DNA from: Plumapathes pennacea
Taxonomy: Eukaryota > Cnidaria > Anthozoa > Antipatharia > Myriopathidae
NCBI GenBank assembly: GCA_964036295.1
Contig: OZ038468.1
Coordinates: 5,328,501 to 5,392,500, forward strand
DNA length: 64,000 nt
Direction of reading: 5' to 3'
Every line of letters starts with the position of its first letter. The stretch's first letter is position 1. This document shows positions 42,100-54,000 of the stretch, piece by piece. The notes beneath the pieces were generated by a model that was not told where the DNA came from, made no database searches, and worked only from the letters and a program-made list of their open reading frames with translations. Both the position numbers and the translations under genes were made by a program.

Positions 42100-43850
42100 A
42101 GGAACTTGGCAAATGACACTGAGAGGAGAAAAAAAAGTTGAAAAAACATGCAAGTTTAAGAACGGCAAACATGTTCTTTTCAGCAAGAGCTTCGGTTTTG
42201 TCTATCTCTGGAGCAGGTTTTTCGGGAACTGGTTTTGGTGTCGTAGTCGGCGTTCCATTGGTCGGAGTGCTCTCTGGTCTGGCTTCTCTTGTGACTATTG
42301 CCTTAGACAAAGGTAGTTAGGAAATTGACCATATATGAGAAGCTCATATCTCTTGGTCAAGCAAAAGTGAGCAGTGTTCAGGTGATTGTTAGTAAGGCAC
42401 TTTCTGATGGAAACATCTAATGAAGAATTTAAGAAAATAACTGATGAGCAATATAATTATGAATTACAAAGATCAGAGATACTTAAGGTTCCAAAAAAGT
42501 TAGAAAGTTTATTAAAAAAAATCACGAAGTGTGAGAGCTATCATGGAGGAATTGGTGGTTACTTTGGCAATCGAAAACTTAGACATTAACATAAACATCA
42601 GGATTAGAATGCGAGAGCCAACACTAGATCCTAGTGCTCCACCATCATACGAGATTTAAATGTTTGTCGTTTTGTATTAAATAACACAAAACATGAGCAA
42701 AAAAGCAATACTAAGCGAAAGAGACAAACTAAGAGCATTAAGTTCTGCTCAAAACTTTGGTTAAGATCCTTCTGGTGGGCCAACAACAGATGAAGAATCT
42801 ATTTTTCATAAGATGTTTCCAAAGATAAACATGCAAGAATGGCTTAATAAGAAAAAAGAGGCTTACGAAAAGTTCAAAAGACATTTCCCTGATGCAAATC
42901 ATGAAACGTTTCATGAAAGCGAAGGGGATGGTAAGTACATCACTACTTACAAAGGGGAAGACGGAATGAAACGAGAAATTTGGAGTGATGGGAACTTCTT
43001 AGTAGATCCAAACACTATCAGAAAGATTGAAAAAAAAAAAAGATTTAGGTAGAAGAGTTTTAGTTCCGTTCACATTATTATTGAGGATGGAAACTTATAG
43101 TTTACATCCTACTCCTTTCAATCACTCAACGAAACCAGTGTCCACAGATCTCAATATCTGTCACACCTGACAAGTTCTTCATAGCAAAGATGAAAAACGT
43201 TTTCATGAATGAGACACTTTTATGACTGCGAAGCAAGCCAATAAATGGTTAGCAGGACTTGATATCTCTTTTTGGCCACAACAACTAAGCTTTGCTGTGT
43301 GGTGTGCTACTTGTGGATGTGGTATTGGTTTAGATGAAAATTATTCGAAAGTAGTTCAAAGTTTGATAGTTTCATGTGTATTTCGCGATAAGAAGAATTC
43401 TTTATGAGTTTGGTGTTGCCTTGCCTAATACAAACGCTTTCGACGTGATGGATAATCCTGTAGACAAAGGAAAATATCAAGCTTTGTGTAAAACATGAAT
43501 GGTTCGCTTTGAGAAATTGTAAGGAAATTACGCAAGCTGGACTTGGAAGACTTGACAGAAGTATCAAAGCTTTTGTATATTGTGTCTTGGGTGCACAAGC
43601 GAATGTGAGAAATCCCATCATTTGGTGACGGAGGTTTGAAAGTGTTGTGATTGAATAGGACATCTCAAAAAGTAATTCAAGATATCAACTAGCGGTACAA
43701 AACGCGGAAGTGAAGTTAGACTTTGCTATCATTACGGGAACATGATTACTTCCTTACGAGTTAGTTATCAATACTGGAAGAGTTGATGGTTACAACAACA
43801 AATTACGAAAAGCTACGAATTACATGAACTTTGGAGTATAAAACGATTCA
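42100..43850 (+). pseudogene. Multi-ORF virus-like or Maverick-like remnant
   Basis: Several small plus-strand frames follow each other. One is hydrophobic and glycine-rich (ISGAGFSGTGFGVVVGVPLV, near 42180-42290). Next is NEEFKKITDEQYNYELQRSE (42415 on), then a charged frame (42813-43052: YEKFKRHFPDANHETFHESE), then AKQANKWLAGLDISFWPQQL and WCATCGCGIG (43222 on). Broken frames run to about 43840. The order (membrane-like protein, small helical proteins, a larger structural-looking protein) suggests an integrated viral or Polinton-like block. I cannot assign a family. Many stops show it is inactive. Confidence 0.35.
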
Positions 43851-46280
43851 GTCAACAAAAAGACCAAAGAAGATTCATCTTGGAACATATACTCAATGAT
43901 TCCATGTTGTGTTGTGACTGGCTGGAGACTGCTGGCAGATACCAATGGAGTGCTGGGTTCTCCAAGTGGGGTGACCCTCTCTTGCTGCTCTGTAAAAAGT
44001 TCACGAGTGAGTGTGCCATTAGCAGCAGGAACAGATGACGGCTGAGGAACTTTGCTTGTTTGGCTGCAAATCAGCTGCTCTATTTCTTCACTCATCCTTT
44101 CCATCTCCTGTTGTGTGAACTCCACCATCTTCGAATTTGGCTTTCCTTCAGGGGCTGCAGCCCACGCTCAATCATTACGGCAACTGCATCAGAAGGGTTC
44201 ACCTTCCTCTGTGTTATTGCCTGCCTGTTGTAGAATTCGAGCATAGCCTCTTTTTGGGCTTGGGTGAATGTCACTCGCTTTCCTGAAGGTTTAAGGCCAT
44301 CTGAGCTGCATCTGAGTTGTGTTGGGTATAGCGGATGCTATATACCTCATCAGTGGTCTGCAATGCTGTCTGACCAGCAGTACATGGCATTTCATCTGTA
44401 GTTGCAGCCCCTGTTGCCCCAGCTATAGGATCACTCCGCCCTGAGAGGATTTGCAGGATTTGCACAGGTTCTCTCTCTGGCTTTTCCAGCACCAGCCAAT
44501 GATCTGCAAACCAGTCCCCCAGCATTTGAAGCAGTCAAAGGAAATTCATAACTGGCAAACAAAGAAATATCTTTGATGGTCCCCACTTTTTCTGGTGCTC
44601 TCCTTCTGTCAGTCAGAAGCTTGCGACAAGTGACATCTTTCATAGCCTACAGTAAATGAATACAACAAAAAATAAAATACAGTAAGAGAGCTGCAGTAGG
44701 AAGGACTCCACTTATTTGGATTCCCAAGGGAAATGTAAAACTGCCAACTTTACTGTAGTCCCTAAGCACAATTATTATTGTTTTAAAATGGAAGGAAGAC
44801 ATACCCCAATAAGGTAGCCTAACTTCTGTCCAGAATCAAGATTGTTGCCAAACCGAACCCATCGAACAATTTTGTGGCTGTGGGCGAAGTGAGTGTCCAG
44901 AGAAGTTTTCCCTGCTGCTTCAAAATTGTAGTACTGGTGCATTTTGAAGTTGAGCACTTTGCTAACCTCGGCCAAGTGCAGGATGAAAGCAGAGTTGCCA
45001 TTGTCTGCATAAAACAATCACAGAAACAACATTACAAAGGATCATTCTTTTCAAAGCCAAATATTTTGATGCTTGACACAAATTTACCAAATTTTATTAT
45101 TTATCAACCATTGGATGGAACCTTAATTTGGATGAAAATCTGAAAGATGTAATAAATGTACACTTAAAATTGAACACTCTTCAATGTGTACACACCTGAG
45201 AAGAGATGAACTCTGTAAGAAGGGAATGTCTCTTCTGTCCACTTCAGAATCACATACATACACTCTGGGTAAAGCAGCCATCTTGCTTTGTGTCTTCACT
45301 CCACAGATCCAAAATCTTCACACATCTCTGTTTCATTAATCTGGGCTACCACGAGACAGCCATGCAGCGAAATACCCCTCTTCCCATACCAGTCTCGTTG
45401 AGTTTCACATGCGTGATCCCCAAGCTCAAGCTTCATCTTGTAATCAATTATTATCACAAGCTGCCCTGGCTTCAAATTCTTCAGGACAAACTGATAGTAC
45501 TCCCCTTGGTGCTTTGTTCTTAGCAAATGTGCCACGTATTCTGTGTGTGCAACTCCTATCTCATGAAGTGTCTCGCTTAACAACGCCTGGGAGCTGTCTC
45601 GTGAAATTATTTCCCTCAAGTTTCTGAAAACTTCGTATATCTTCATGGCATCGACAGAATGATGAGTGTAGGTTTCAGGGCACTCTGTGTTAAATGCATG
45701 TGACATGCACAGTTCCAAGTATTATGAATTCTTCTCTGCCTGCTTGCTAAACTTTGTTTTCAGGTGGGACTGGTACTGGTACAACATCTTCGACAAGTGT
45801 CATGAAAAGTGCAAAGTTCCCATGCCCATGTTCATCACAAATGTTGCAGAGGCCAGCCAGCATGGTGTTTCTTCTGAAGTTTGAAGGCAGATGTGTGTGT
45901 ATGTACGACCTCTTAATTCCCCAAGGAGATTCAAAGCAGTACCAAACAGGGGTTTCTTTACCATTGACAACTACACTTCAGCATGAGGAAGCCCTGGACA
46001 CTTCATCTCTCTGGAAAAAAATCAGACAGTTCCTCCAAAATGTGAGGGCTCACCCTCTGACTTTGGAACTTGATATTGGCATGGGGGATACCACCTCCAA
46101 AAAGAATCCCGTGCACTTCTGCTGCTGCAATTGTATGAGAAGAACAGCCAAAGGATTGTTGCAGGAACCAGTATGCGTACTCCATTGCAACTATGGCAAG
46201 GAGCCTATTTTCATCACCATACTTTGTTATTCTTCCCAGGGAAGCAGCTGCCACATCACGGTTACTGAACGTCCTCACTT
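43820..46280 (-). pseudogene. Multi-exon transposase-like gene with homeobox-like end
   Basis: In gene order: 46278-46003 (GRITKYGDENRLLAIVAMEY, PHILEELSDFF); about 45900-45750 (NFRRNTMLAGLCNICDEHGH); 45718-45296 (LVIIIDYKMKLELGDHACET, QRDWYGKRGISLHG, Asp92); an intron with GTGTGT donor near 45196 and TTTTATGCAG acceptor near 45010; 45017-44806 (ADNGNSAFILHLAEV, YYNFEAAGKTSLDTHFAHSH); GTATGT donor near 44806; acceptor near 44645, then AMKDVTCRKLLTDRR; and 44274-44092 (FTQAQKEAMLEFYNRQAITQ, KESQIRRWWSSHNRR, helix-turn-helix or homeobox-like). Scattered acidic residues (IDYK, DNG, FEA) suggest a DDE-type transposase. The 5' end is cut by the Gypsy fragment and there are frameshifts. Superfamily not recognised. 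Confidence 0.5.
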
Positions 46281-47649
46281 ATTTTGTGGAGCTCGGGGCT
46301 TCTTCCGGGGTCCCTTCCTGGCAGCGCAAGGGTCACACTTTGTACACCACTCCGCTACATCCCTCCTACAGTTTACCCAGTAGAATCTCACACAGACCTT
46401 GGCAAGCGTCTTGTTTATCTCCAGGTGTCCCCCGGTGATGTTGTCATGGAGTTGTGTCAAGAAGTCCTGGCGGAGGACTTTGGGTAGGACGAGGTGCAAG
46501 GATTGACTTCGATTGTCTGGTGCTTCCCAGCAGTGATAAAGCACTCTATTAATCATTTGTAAAGAGTCCGACTATGCCCAATATGCTTTCATTGTTGGGC
46601 TGTTTTTGGCTCTGGTCTTCCAAGGTGGTTGTTCCCCTTCTGCCTTCCATCGGCTGATGGGGCTTATGTCAGGGTCCTCTAGCTGCACTTGCTCTAGATC
46701 TCTGCTTGACCACTCAGTCTTGCCCAGCACACTGCGCGGCGTCATACCAAGGTCTTGGCTTGGCTTCCTGCCTTGGCCCACGTCAGCCCTGGCACTGGTA
46801 GGCTCTGGTTTGTTTAAGCCCACTTCAGATTCAGAGGACCGTTGCTCGCGTTCTTGTTGTTGACAGTTTCCACAGCCGTCAGTGGCACAAGGCTGGCAAG
46901 ATATGGTGTCAGCATTCTGGTGGCTTCTCCTTGGGCGGTGCTGTATGGTGAAATCATAATATTGGAGCTTCCCCAACCAACAAGCAGTCAGTCCTTCCGG
47001 GTTGAGAACTTTAGTAGCCATTGTAGTGCGGGGTGATCCATTCTTATGGTAAAATTTCGCCCATGCAAGGTAGACATGAAAGTGTTCAACTGCCTTCATG
47101 ACTGCCAACAGCTCTCGCCGGGTCACACACTTGGCGTTGAAAGAGCGTGCACTTCTTGGGGTTCAGCTTCAAGTTGGCTGCACGCAGTTGGGTGAAGACT
47201 CATCTGAGGTCCTCGACTTCTTCCTCAAAGGACTTTGTATGTGTGATGATGTCGCCAAAGTACACTGGCAAAAGGATCTTTCCAAGGATACCAAAGATAC
47301 TTTCAAAGGTCGCTGGTGCATTGCATAGGCCAAAAGGCATGACCACGTATTGCCATAGCCCATTTCCTGCAGTGAATGCTGTCTTCTCCCTGTCAGCCAA
47401 GTCAACCTGCACTTGGCAGTATCCGCTCGCCAGGTCTAATGTTGAAAAGCAGGTGGAACCGGATAGCGTGTCCAGGATGTTGTCTATGCGTAAAATTTGG
47501 ATAGTGAACTGATTGCCAGTCAATTGAGCCTGCACTGAATCCATTGTCAGGCCTCGTAAACTATCTGGAACTACAAGATGGCCTTTAAAGGCTTCACATG
47601 CTTCTATGGAGCTGTGGGTTCTGGCAGTGTTCACGTGTGTTTCTCCCAT
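46281..47649 (-). pseudogene. Gypsy (Ty3) pol fragment: RT, RNase H, integrase zinc finger
   Basis: 47649-47200 reads RIDNILDTLSGSTCFSTLDL, ASGYCQVQVD, MPFGLCNAPATF and LPVYFGDIITH. That is Ty3/Gypsy reverse transcriptase, with YFGD in place of the usual YLDD (plus-strand 47251-47262). 47126-46572 reads TRRELLAVMKAVEHFHVYL and YYDFTIQHRPRRSHQNADTI (RNase H). 46556-46275 reads QLHDNITGGHLEINKTLAKV, FYWVNCRRDVAEWCTKCDPC (HHCC integrase zinc finger). No LTRs, gag, or integrase core are visible, and frames are broken, so it is a dead internal piece. Confidence 0.85.
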
Positions 47650-47683
47650 GGACGTTTTCTTTTACAGATACTTCTTTAAACCA

Positions 47684-48200
47684 CTAAGTTTTGCCTTGTT
47701 CGGCAACCTCCGTAAATTGTTCCCAAAATACGATTTTGATACAACCACTAGGATTAACGATATAGCCTGTTTGGCTCTTCAATTGTCCGAAGTGTGTTGC
47801 ACGGATTTTTTCTCTGAAAAGCTGGCATAGTTTTGCTTTGATAGTGACTCTTTCCAAGTTTGTGAGCTCACTGATGTTGCTTATATTAACATTGTCTTGC
47901 AAGTCTAAACCTTTAATGAGTTTGAAAGACAATTCCTTTGAAACTTTACTCACTTTGGTTCTTTTATCCAGAATGAGGTCCAGTCGGCCAAATTTGTCGC
48001 TTGTACGGAACTGTGTGATCTTCACTGCGCTTTTCGTTTTTGCAAGTTCTTTGAACTGCGGCTGGTAATCAGCATTGAAGCACACCATCTTAGTCTGCCC
48101 ATTGTTTGCTTGTAGTACTTAGTCGAAGTATCTTGTTGTCTTTGAACTTTTCAGGTGAGAAACGCGATGAATATAGCCAGTGATTTCTTTCTTACCTGCA
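47684..48200 (-). pseudogene. Second Helentron-type RPA-like fragment
   Basis: After an acceptor-like TTTTGCAG|G near 48195 the frame reads KKEITGYIHRVSHLK and RYFD, then a TAA (plus-strand 48119-48121), then MVCFNADYQPQFKELAKTKS, VNISNISELTNLERVTIKAK, GYIVNPSGCIKIVFWEQFTE. These are OB-fold blocks like those in 11430-12715 (GYLQNVSPLK, VCFSP, SATLKVILWEDF). It is a fragment of another Helitron/Helentron RPA gene; no Rep or helicase adjoins it. Confidence 0.75.
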
Positions 48201-49024
48201 AAATTAAAATGGAGACAGATAGTTTTATAAAACTGAAAGTGATATTTCATAATGAAATATTTTCAGTAAACCATACCTCCAATGTTTGGATCAGCTTTTT
48301 TCTGCATGCCATTTTTCTCCATGTGTAATTCCTGTGTTAGAAATACAAAAAGGAAAAAATTAAACAAAGCTCAAGGGTTTACATGTATATATATTGAAAT
48401 CTCCATTGCATCACACAGTAACTGTCCTGTCTTGACATCATTCAAAATGCTGTCTTCCCAAATATGGTTCATTCAAAATGGCGTCCTCCCAAATATGGTA
48501 TGTTTGGAATTAAACTGTAACATTGTTTAGAAGCGAACAAAAGTAATAAAATTCAGTAGTATTTAAGATCATACATGCACTTTATACACATTCATCAATT
48601 TTTGTATTTTTTTACCTTATCTCAAAAAAGACTTATCTCGTATTTCTTTGTTATCCAGAAATGTCTTAACTGATTTAATGAAATAAACATTGGAAGTCTT
48701 CTGAAGACTTATTGAGTTTGATGAAAAATAGTGGCTCGAAAATATTTTAGAACTCCACGCTCCAACGTTTTGGGTCTAAATGCATCATCACATGACAACA
48801 TCTTGTGGAAAATGTACAAGCAGGAAATTTGGTATTTTGGAAAAATTGTACCCTCAAAGAAGACATTAGCAAGTGTGCGGTTTCACGACCTTATACAAAA
48901 ATAGCAACCCAGGTATTTCTGTAGATTGTGTTCTGAAGTGCACTTCTATAGAAAACAAGAAACAGATCGAGCAACTTTTTTCAAAGTCATCTCACAAAAC
49001 GTTTTACCAATGCATAACCGTACA
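48201..49024. other. Unassigned, with 31-bp duplication
   Basis: Units at 48438-48468 and 48469-48499 (tcattcaaaatg.. ..cccaaatatggt) are a tandem pair with three differences. The rest has no recognised feature. Confidence 0.45.
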
Positions 49025-49480
49025 TCAATTTCTTATGATGCACTTGCCTAGTGAGTTTCCAGGACTGAAATTCCTCCCTCCAAAAGGAGTTCTGCAAAGA
49101 AATAAGACATATTTAGCTACTCCGCCATACTTTTAGTAACTTAACACATCAAAATGTCTCATGATGGACATTAATTTCTTATAACGCACTTACCCGGTAA
49201 ACAAGTTTTCAGGATTTTTGTTGAAATTCAGCTCTCGAAAAGGAGTTCTGGAAAGAAACAAGATATTTTTAGCTACTCCGCGTACTTTTAGTAATGTAAC
49301 GCATCAAAATGTTTCATGACGCACATCAGTTTCTTATGATGCACCTAGTGAGCAAGTTTCTGGGGTTTTTGCTGAAATTCCGCTCTCAAAAAGGAGTTCT
49401 ACACTCTTAGTAGCTTTACAGCTCAAAACTGTTCAATTGCGTGCTGAAACGCATATCAATATCTTGTGACGCATTGACTA
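49025..49480. repeat. Imperfect tandem repeat, ~150-bp unit
   Basis: Units begin near 49025 (tcaatttcttatgatgcac), 49171 (ttaatttcttataacgcac), 49326 (tcagtttcttatgatgcac) and partially 49456. Shared words include aaaaggagttct, tagctactccgc and acgcatcaaaatg. About 3.2 diverged copies. No hammerhead core is seen in them. Confidence 0.75.
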
Positions 49481-50219
49481 ATTTGAACCACACCCTGAGT
49501 GCAAAGCAAAAAAGTTGTAAACAAGTCTTCTGAGTGATTGGTCATTCCCATCGCTCTTTTGATTGGCTATCCAAAAAAATCTGGTAAAATGATTAGTGCT
49601 TTTCGATGCAATGTTTTGAGCTTGGTATGGAGGAAATTCGCAGCTCCGTAGAAAGTGTCAAGGAGTTGGCAGCATCGCATCAAAACGCTGACAAGGCCTC
49701 GCGTAGTTGATTTGTTCGTGCATGAACAATACAAGTGATCAAATTCTCGCAATAGCTGGGCTTCGTACTGTTCTAGCAATCAAAAGTTGTTCCACAGCCA
49801 TTGTATAGCAATTGCTTGACAGTATTTCACACTGACAAATTCAGTAACACCACTCTCAAATCCCCATCAAAGTATGTTAATCCGCAATTAAAGCAGTGAT
49901 GCTGCTAAAAGGTCTTGTTAATAGTACATTTGCATGATGCCGTGATTTGACTACAACTACCAGAATGCTTTGAGGCAAGCTATTATATTCAGTATTTATT
50001 TATTTTGTGAAGAATCGCTCGTGCGAGATGCAAATGTATGTACAAAGACTGCAGCGAAGTGCACTCTGGTTGCCAAATGACGTCATCATACAAATGTCCT
50101 ATTGACATATTTTGTCGCATTTGTCAGTAGGGTTTATGTAAAGTTATGTCCACAATAATGCGTTTTTAAAAGTCTTCGTTTTTTATGTCACCCGTTTATA
50201 GTAATTATGAGGGCTCCAC
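49481..50219. other. Unassigned sequence
   Basis: A minus-strand ORF at 49567-49779 has no recognisable motif. Nothing else supported. Confidence 0.3.
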
Positions 50220-51130
50220 TTCCTCAAAAATTCGAGGCCGGTTTGTTAGTATTTGTGGGGTCGAGAATCTGATTGACTGGAGCGTCGCTGGTCACTAAAC
50301 CGTACATGGCGATTGGTTGGCTCGGTTCACGATGGCAGAGAGTTGACTGTTTTTTATAAAATAGATAATTTGTATCGCTTGCAGGTGCACTGCAAAGGTC
50401 TAGTCATTCCTGAGACCTCAAAAACGTGAGCCAGTACAGCGGGACATGGCATGGAAGAGCAACAATCTAGTATATCTTCAAAAAATTGAAAAGACCAAAA
50501 GGAGCAGCACTGCTTGACTCATTTCAGACTATATCTCAGGGTGCAGAACTTGGCCTTTGATCCTTTGTTGAGATAAAAGTTCTAGCTATGCACATTTTCT
50601 GTTGACGGGGCTGGGGTGGAGCAATTACGATAAAAAATTACTCCTAGCTGGTTTTAGACGAAGTTTAGACGAAAATTACTAGCTGGTTTTGCGTTGTTGA
50701 GTTTAGCCATCGGAAGCTTTGAAAACAGCCGTAGACAAAGCTTGATGGATTAATTTGTGTACATGACATTTGTGTTGTCTCATTACCGTAGCTGTTTGGT
50801 AACGTTTTGTGCCAAGGTAATGTTGAATTCTGTCCCGAAAGCAACGAAAAAAATCCATTCCCGGCCCGCAAGACAAATTCACATTGCGCTTTGATTGGTT
50901 TTGAACATATTTTGATAGGTACTGCTACGGAACAGTCACAAATAACTCTCTCGCCATTAAATTGGTGTAGAGTAAATTTTGTATGGCGACACAAAATACC
51001 TCTTGGAAGATACTGGGCTGAAAGCATAACGTAAAGTCAGAAAACGGGAGCTTGTTGGCCACAAAAGCAATGAAGAGCCATAAAACAATGCATGAGGAAA
51101 AATGAGATATGCCTTTACACATTTTATGTT
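50220..51130 (-). repeat. Dispersed repeat family, diverged rearranged copy
   Basis: Pieces match 56903-57400: ggtactgctacggaacagtcacaaataac (near 50921) with the block near 57190, acatgacatttgtgttg (near 50762) with 57345, and gtcgagaatctgattgactg (near 50262) with 56915. The order of blocks differs from the other copies, so the copy is rearranged. Confidence 0.55.
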
Positions 51131-51199
51131 TACACATTCAGGTTAACCGCTATGAAAACTATATTGGGGTTTCCTGCGTGAAACACCGGAAGAGAATGA

Positions 51200-51437
51200 C
51201 GCATGGGGTTTGCTGGGCAGAACACTCTAACCTCGTTCTCAGGCTCTTTCCTCTGCAACCCCATATCTCATGTTTTAATGTTTTTCATTCATGGGGCGAC
51301 CTGCCGGCACTGCGGGGTTTGCTGGGTAAAACATTGAAACACTGAATCTCTAACCTTGTTCCCAGGCTTTTTCCTTTGCGACTCGAAATCTCGGGTTTTA
51401 ATGCTTTTCGTTCACGGGGTGACCTGCCCATACCGCA
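51200..51437. repeat. Diverged tandem pair, ~110-127 bp
   Basis: ggggtttgctggg..., taacct(c/t)gtt(c/c)(t/c)cagg and tgttttaatg...ttcattcatgggg recur as ggggtttgctgggtaaaac, taaccttgttcccagg and ggttttaatgcttttcgttc. Two units in tandem. Confidence 0.65.
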
Positions 51438-51518
51438 TGGTTGATCACATGGTGTTGTGCTGGTCTGTTGTGAAGCAACAGACACCAGGAATTTTACACT
51501 CTTGCTGAAGAAGTAAAT

Positions 51519-51830
51519 ATGGCAAGTATGAATGAAGCAAAGAATCAAACCGACCACTCTTACAAGAAGAAACAAGTTCATCTTCAAAAACGAAGAGAAC
51601 AAGCGAGACTAAGACGAATTAACAGGCAGAAGCAGGCCCAAGAAACAACTCGGGCAAAAGAACAGCGCATGAAAGCCACTTGACAATGAGCTGCTTCCCA
51701 ACGCCACAGTGAAACGAGTGCACAAAGGGATAATAGGCTTCAGGCTCAAAATAAGGCCAACAATTGACGCCGTGAGCAACATTCGTCTCTTGTCGAAGAA
51801 CGGCGCTTCCAGAGTGTTTCTTTCAGAACA
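51519..51830 (+). pseudogene. Arg/Lys-rich fragment like a Helitron N-terminus
   Basis: From the ATG at 51519 the frame reads KKKQVHLQKRREQARLRRIN and RQKQAQETTRAKEQR, a stop, then ASQRHSETSAQRDNRLQAQN and RREQHSSLVEERRFQ. Repeated RxxxExxEQRxxRL patterns are found at the start of many animal Helitron proteins. Two stops interrupt it. The link to Helitrons is a guess from composition and spacing. Confidence 0.35.
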
Positions 51831-51889
51831 ATATTTGATATTAATTTGGCACGTGCTTTGCCAAATTAGTATCAACAGCTACAGTAACG

Positions 51890-52677
51890 AGACATGATTG
51901 ATTCTTGTTTCTAACACAGTTAAGTCAGCTTTTGTATGTTTTCCTTCCCTTAGACGATTAAGAAGTTCAGCAAAATTCTTATCATATTTTTGTCTCATAA
52001 TGGTTGAAAGCTCATATAATTTAGTGTTGTTGCCAGACATTAGTTGCAAGAGGACCATAATCCACTCTCAAGTCTTGAAATATCCAGCCAGCCATGACAG
52101 GTTTCAGTTGGAACAAATTTCCTACAGCTATGATAAGTTAACTTTATTATACCACCTTGGGTATCTCAATAATTCATAAGACATTACAAAAATAGTGTAA
52201 TCAAACAACTAGCAATAAATTATTATAGTATAAATAGATGATACAGTATTATTATTTATATACCAATACGCTAACTCACTTCCGTCTGTCGGTCCGTCCG
52301 TCCGTCCGTAATGCTTTCGGTTCGAGATCCTAATATGGAGATAACCTATTGTTTTGGGAAAACCTTATAACGAGGCAGCCATTGTTTTGGGAGGAAAGTA
52401 TTATGGGTTTGATAATTATCAATTTAATTGCAAAGGATTTTCACTGCAAACGAAATGGAGAAGGTTTCCACCCATTAGGTAACCAAATCACGCCGTTTTC
52501 AACACCAAATATCGTCATGGAGTTCAAATGACTTCAAGTCAGTTACCTTGGACCCTGTACTGAAGTGCTTACTCGGACAATTGTCATACGGGCAAGATCG
52601 CTGGTAAAATCAAGTTGAGTTTCTGGTAACTGAGCAATGCAAATGCAAATAAGCCTTTATGAGAATACAAGGTGACA
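51890..52677. other. Unassigned, with short (GTCC)n tract
   Basis: gtccgtccgtccgtccgt lies near 52293-52310. No coding signal. Confidence 0.4.
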
Positions 52678-53339
52678 TTTACATTCGCCGAATTTGCTGT
52701 ATTTGTAGATTGCCGTGTAAGTTCGATCGGATTGAGATCCTTAAGTGTTTTCTGAGTTTTTAAACGCTGTGGTGACTGCTGAGCATTTGTGAACTGTAAT
52801 ATAGAGGTCATGTGGAAGTGGAATGATATTTTCTCGCTTTGTTTGTACTGTACACTGTAAACTGTATCGAAGATGAAATATAAACAGATTGATGCTGTCG
52901 CTTTTTGAATGTCTCAAATAGCTTTCTCTTGGTTTGTATTTCGATATGTTCTCGGTTGTCAGCATGACGTTTCCCAAGCGATAAAAGCCAGAACAATCAG
53001 AAATTGCAAAAACAAATCACTGTATTTTACATTCGCCGAATTTGCTGTATTTGTAGATTGCCGTGTAAATTCGATCGGATTGAGATCCTTAAATGTATTC
53101 TGTGTTTTTAAACGCCTTGGTGACGGTACTGAACATTTGTGAGTTGTAATATAGAGGTCACGTAGAAGTGGAATGATATTTTCTCGCTTCATTGGTACTG
53201 TACACTGTAAACAGTATCGAAGATGAAACAAACTGATATAAATGCTGTAGCTATTTGAATGCCTCAAGTTTGTATTTCGACATGTTCTTGGTTGTCAGCA
53301 TGACGTTTCCCAAGCGAGAAAATCCAGAACAATCAGAAG
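52678..53339. repeat. Tandem pair of ~320-bp repeats
   Basis: Unit 1 (52678-53001) and unit 2 (53026-53339) both start tttacattcgccgaatttgc and end near agaacaatcagaa. They differ at about one base in ten and by one small deletion. The family is unknown; no ORF. Confidence 0.85.
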
Positions 53340-53705
53340 TCCAAGTATACCATGTCCAACTTATCACCACTCTCTAGAATCCTGATAATTTCTTGTGTGG
53401 TTTCTAATAAATTTGAAAGACAAGACTTTCCATGGACAAATCCATGTTGATGGATGTTGATGTACTCCTCCACATGGGAATATAGATGACCACCGTATTT
53501 TTTCAAACAATTTGCATAGGATGCAAGTAAGTGATATGGGCCTGTAGTTGCCTGCATCACTGACTGATCCCTTATGTAGGGCAATTATGACTGCTTGCTT
53601 CCATGATTTAGGTAAGCCACGAGTGAAAGCAGAAGGAATCTCATTACAAAGTTGAAAGAGAAAGGGATACCAAATTAACAAAAAGGCTTTCCACAGAAAA
53701 TCAGA
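53333..53705 (-). pseudogene. LINE reverse transcriptase fragment
   Basis: Frames read LPKSWKQAVIIALHKGSVSD and AGNYRPISLTCILCKLFE, then after a frameshift HQHGFVHGKSCLSNLLETTQ and GDKLDMVYLDF. This is the fingers/palm start of a CR1-like LINE RT (P..WK.A.v.pi.KkG....NYRPISLt). It stops at YLDF, before the second catalytic Asp pair. It abuts the truncated Harbinger Myb gene. Confidence 0.8.
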
Positions 53706-53998
53706 TGCTATCTCTTGGAAAAGAGGAACTATTCTTGAAGAGAAAGATGATTGAGCAAATGGATGCATCAGATAAGAAATACCATGAAACCATGGCAACC
53801 TTTGCAAACAGCTTGTCTTCTCTAAGTACTACATTAAATAATGGGTTTAGTATACTTGGAGGCCTCTTACAGCAACAAACTGAGCAAGGTCATTCTCATT
53901 ACCAACAACCTCAGGGTTTCCAGTCAAGCAGTTATGGGTCGGCTGACACATCAGCTGATTTCACATGGTACGGCAACCGATGTACAACATTATAGAGG
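53705..53998 (+). pseudogene. Harbinger Myb-like protein, C-terminal part
   Basis: The frame reads KEELFLKRKMIEQMDASDKK, then a Ser/Leu helix (SLSSLSTTLNNGFSILGG) and a Gln/Ser-rich end. Position, convergent orientation and the charged-helix-then-Gln-rich layout match the DNA-binding partner of Harbinger transposases. The Myb/SANT domain itself is missing, replaced by LINE sequence upstream. Without it the element lacks its DNA-binding helper. Confidence 0.5.
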
Positions 53999-54000
53999 AA

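Noticed and set aside
45754-46383. 209-residue plus-strand ORF
   Set aside because: Runs antisense across two different elements (transposase-like gene and Gypsy fragment); no motif.
49025-49480. Second retrozyme array
   Set aside because: The ~150-bp tandem units contain no CUGANGA...GAAA core on either strand that I can find.
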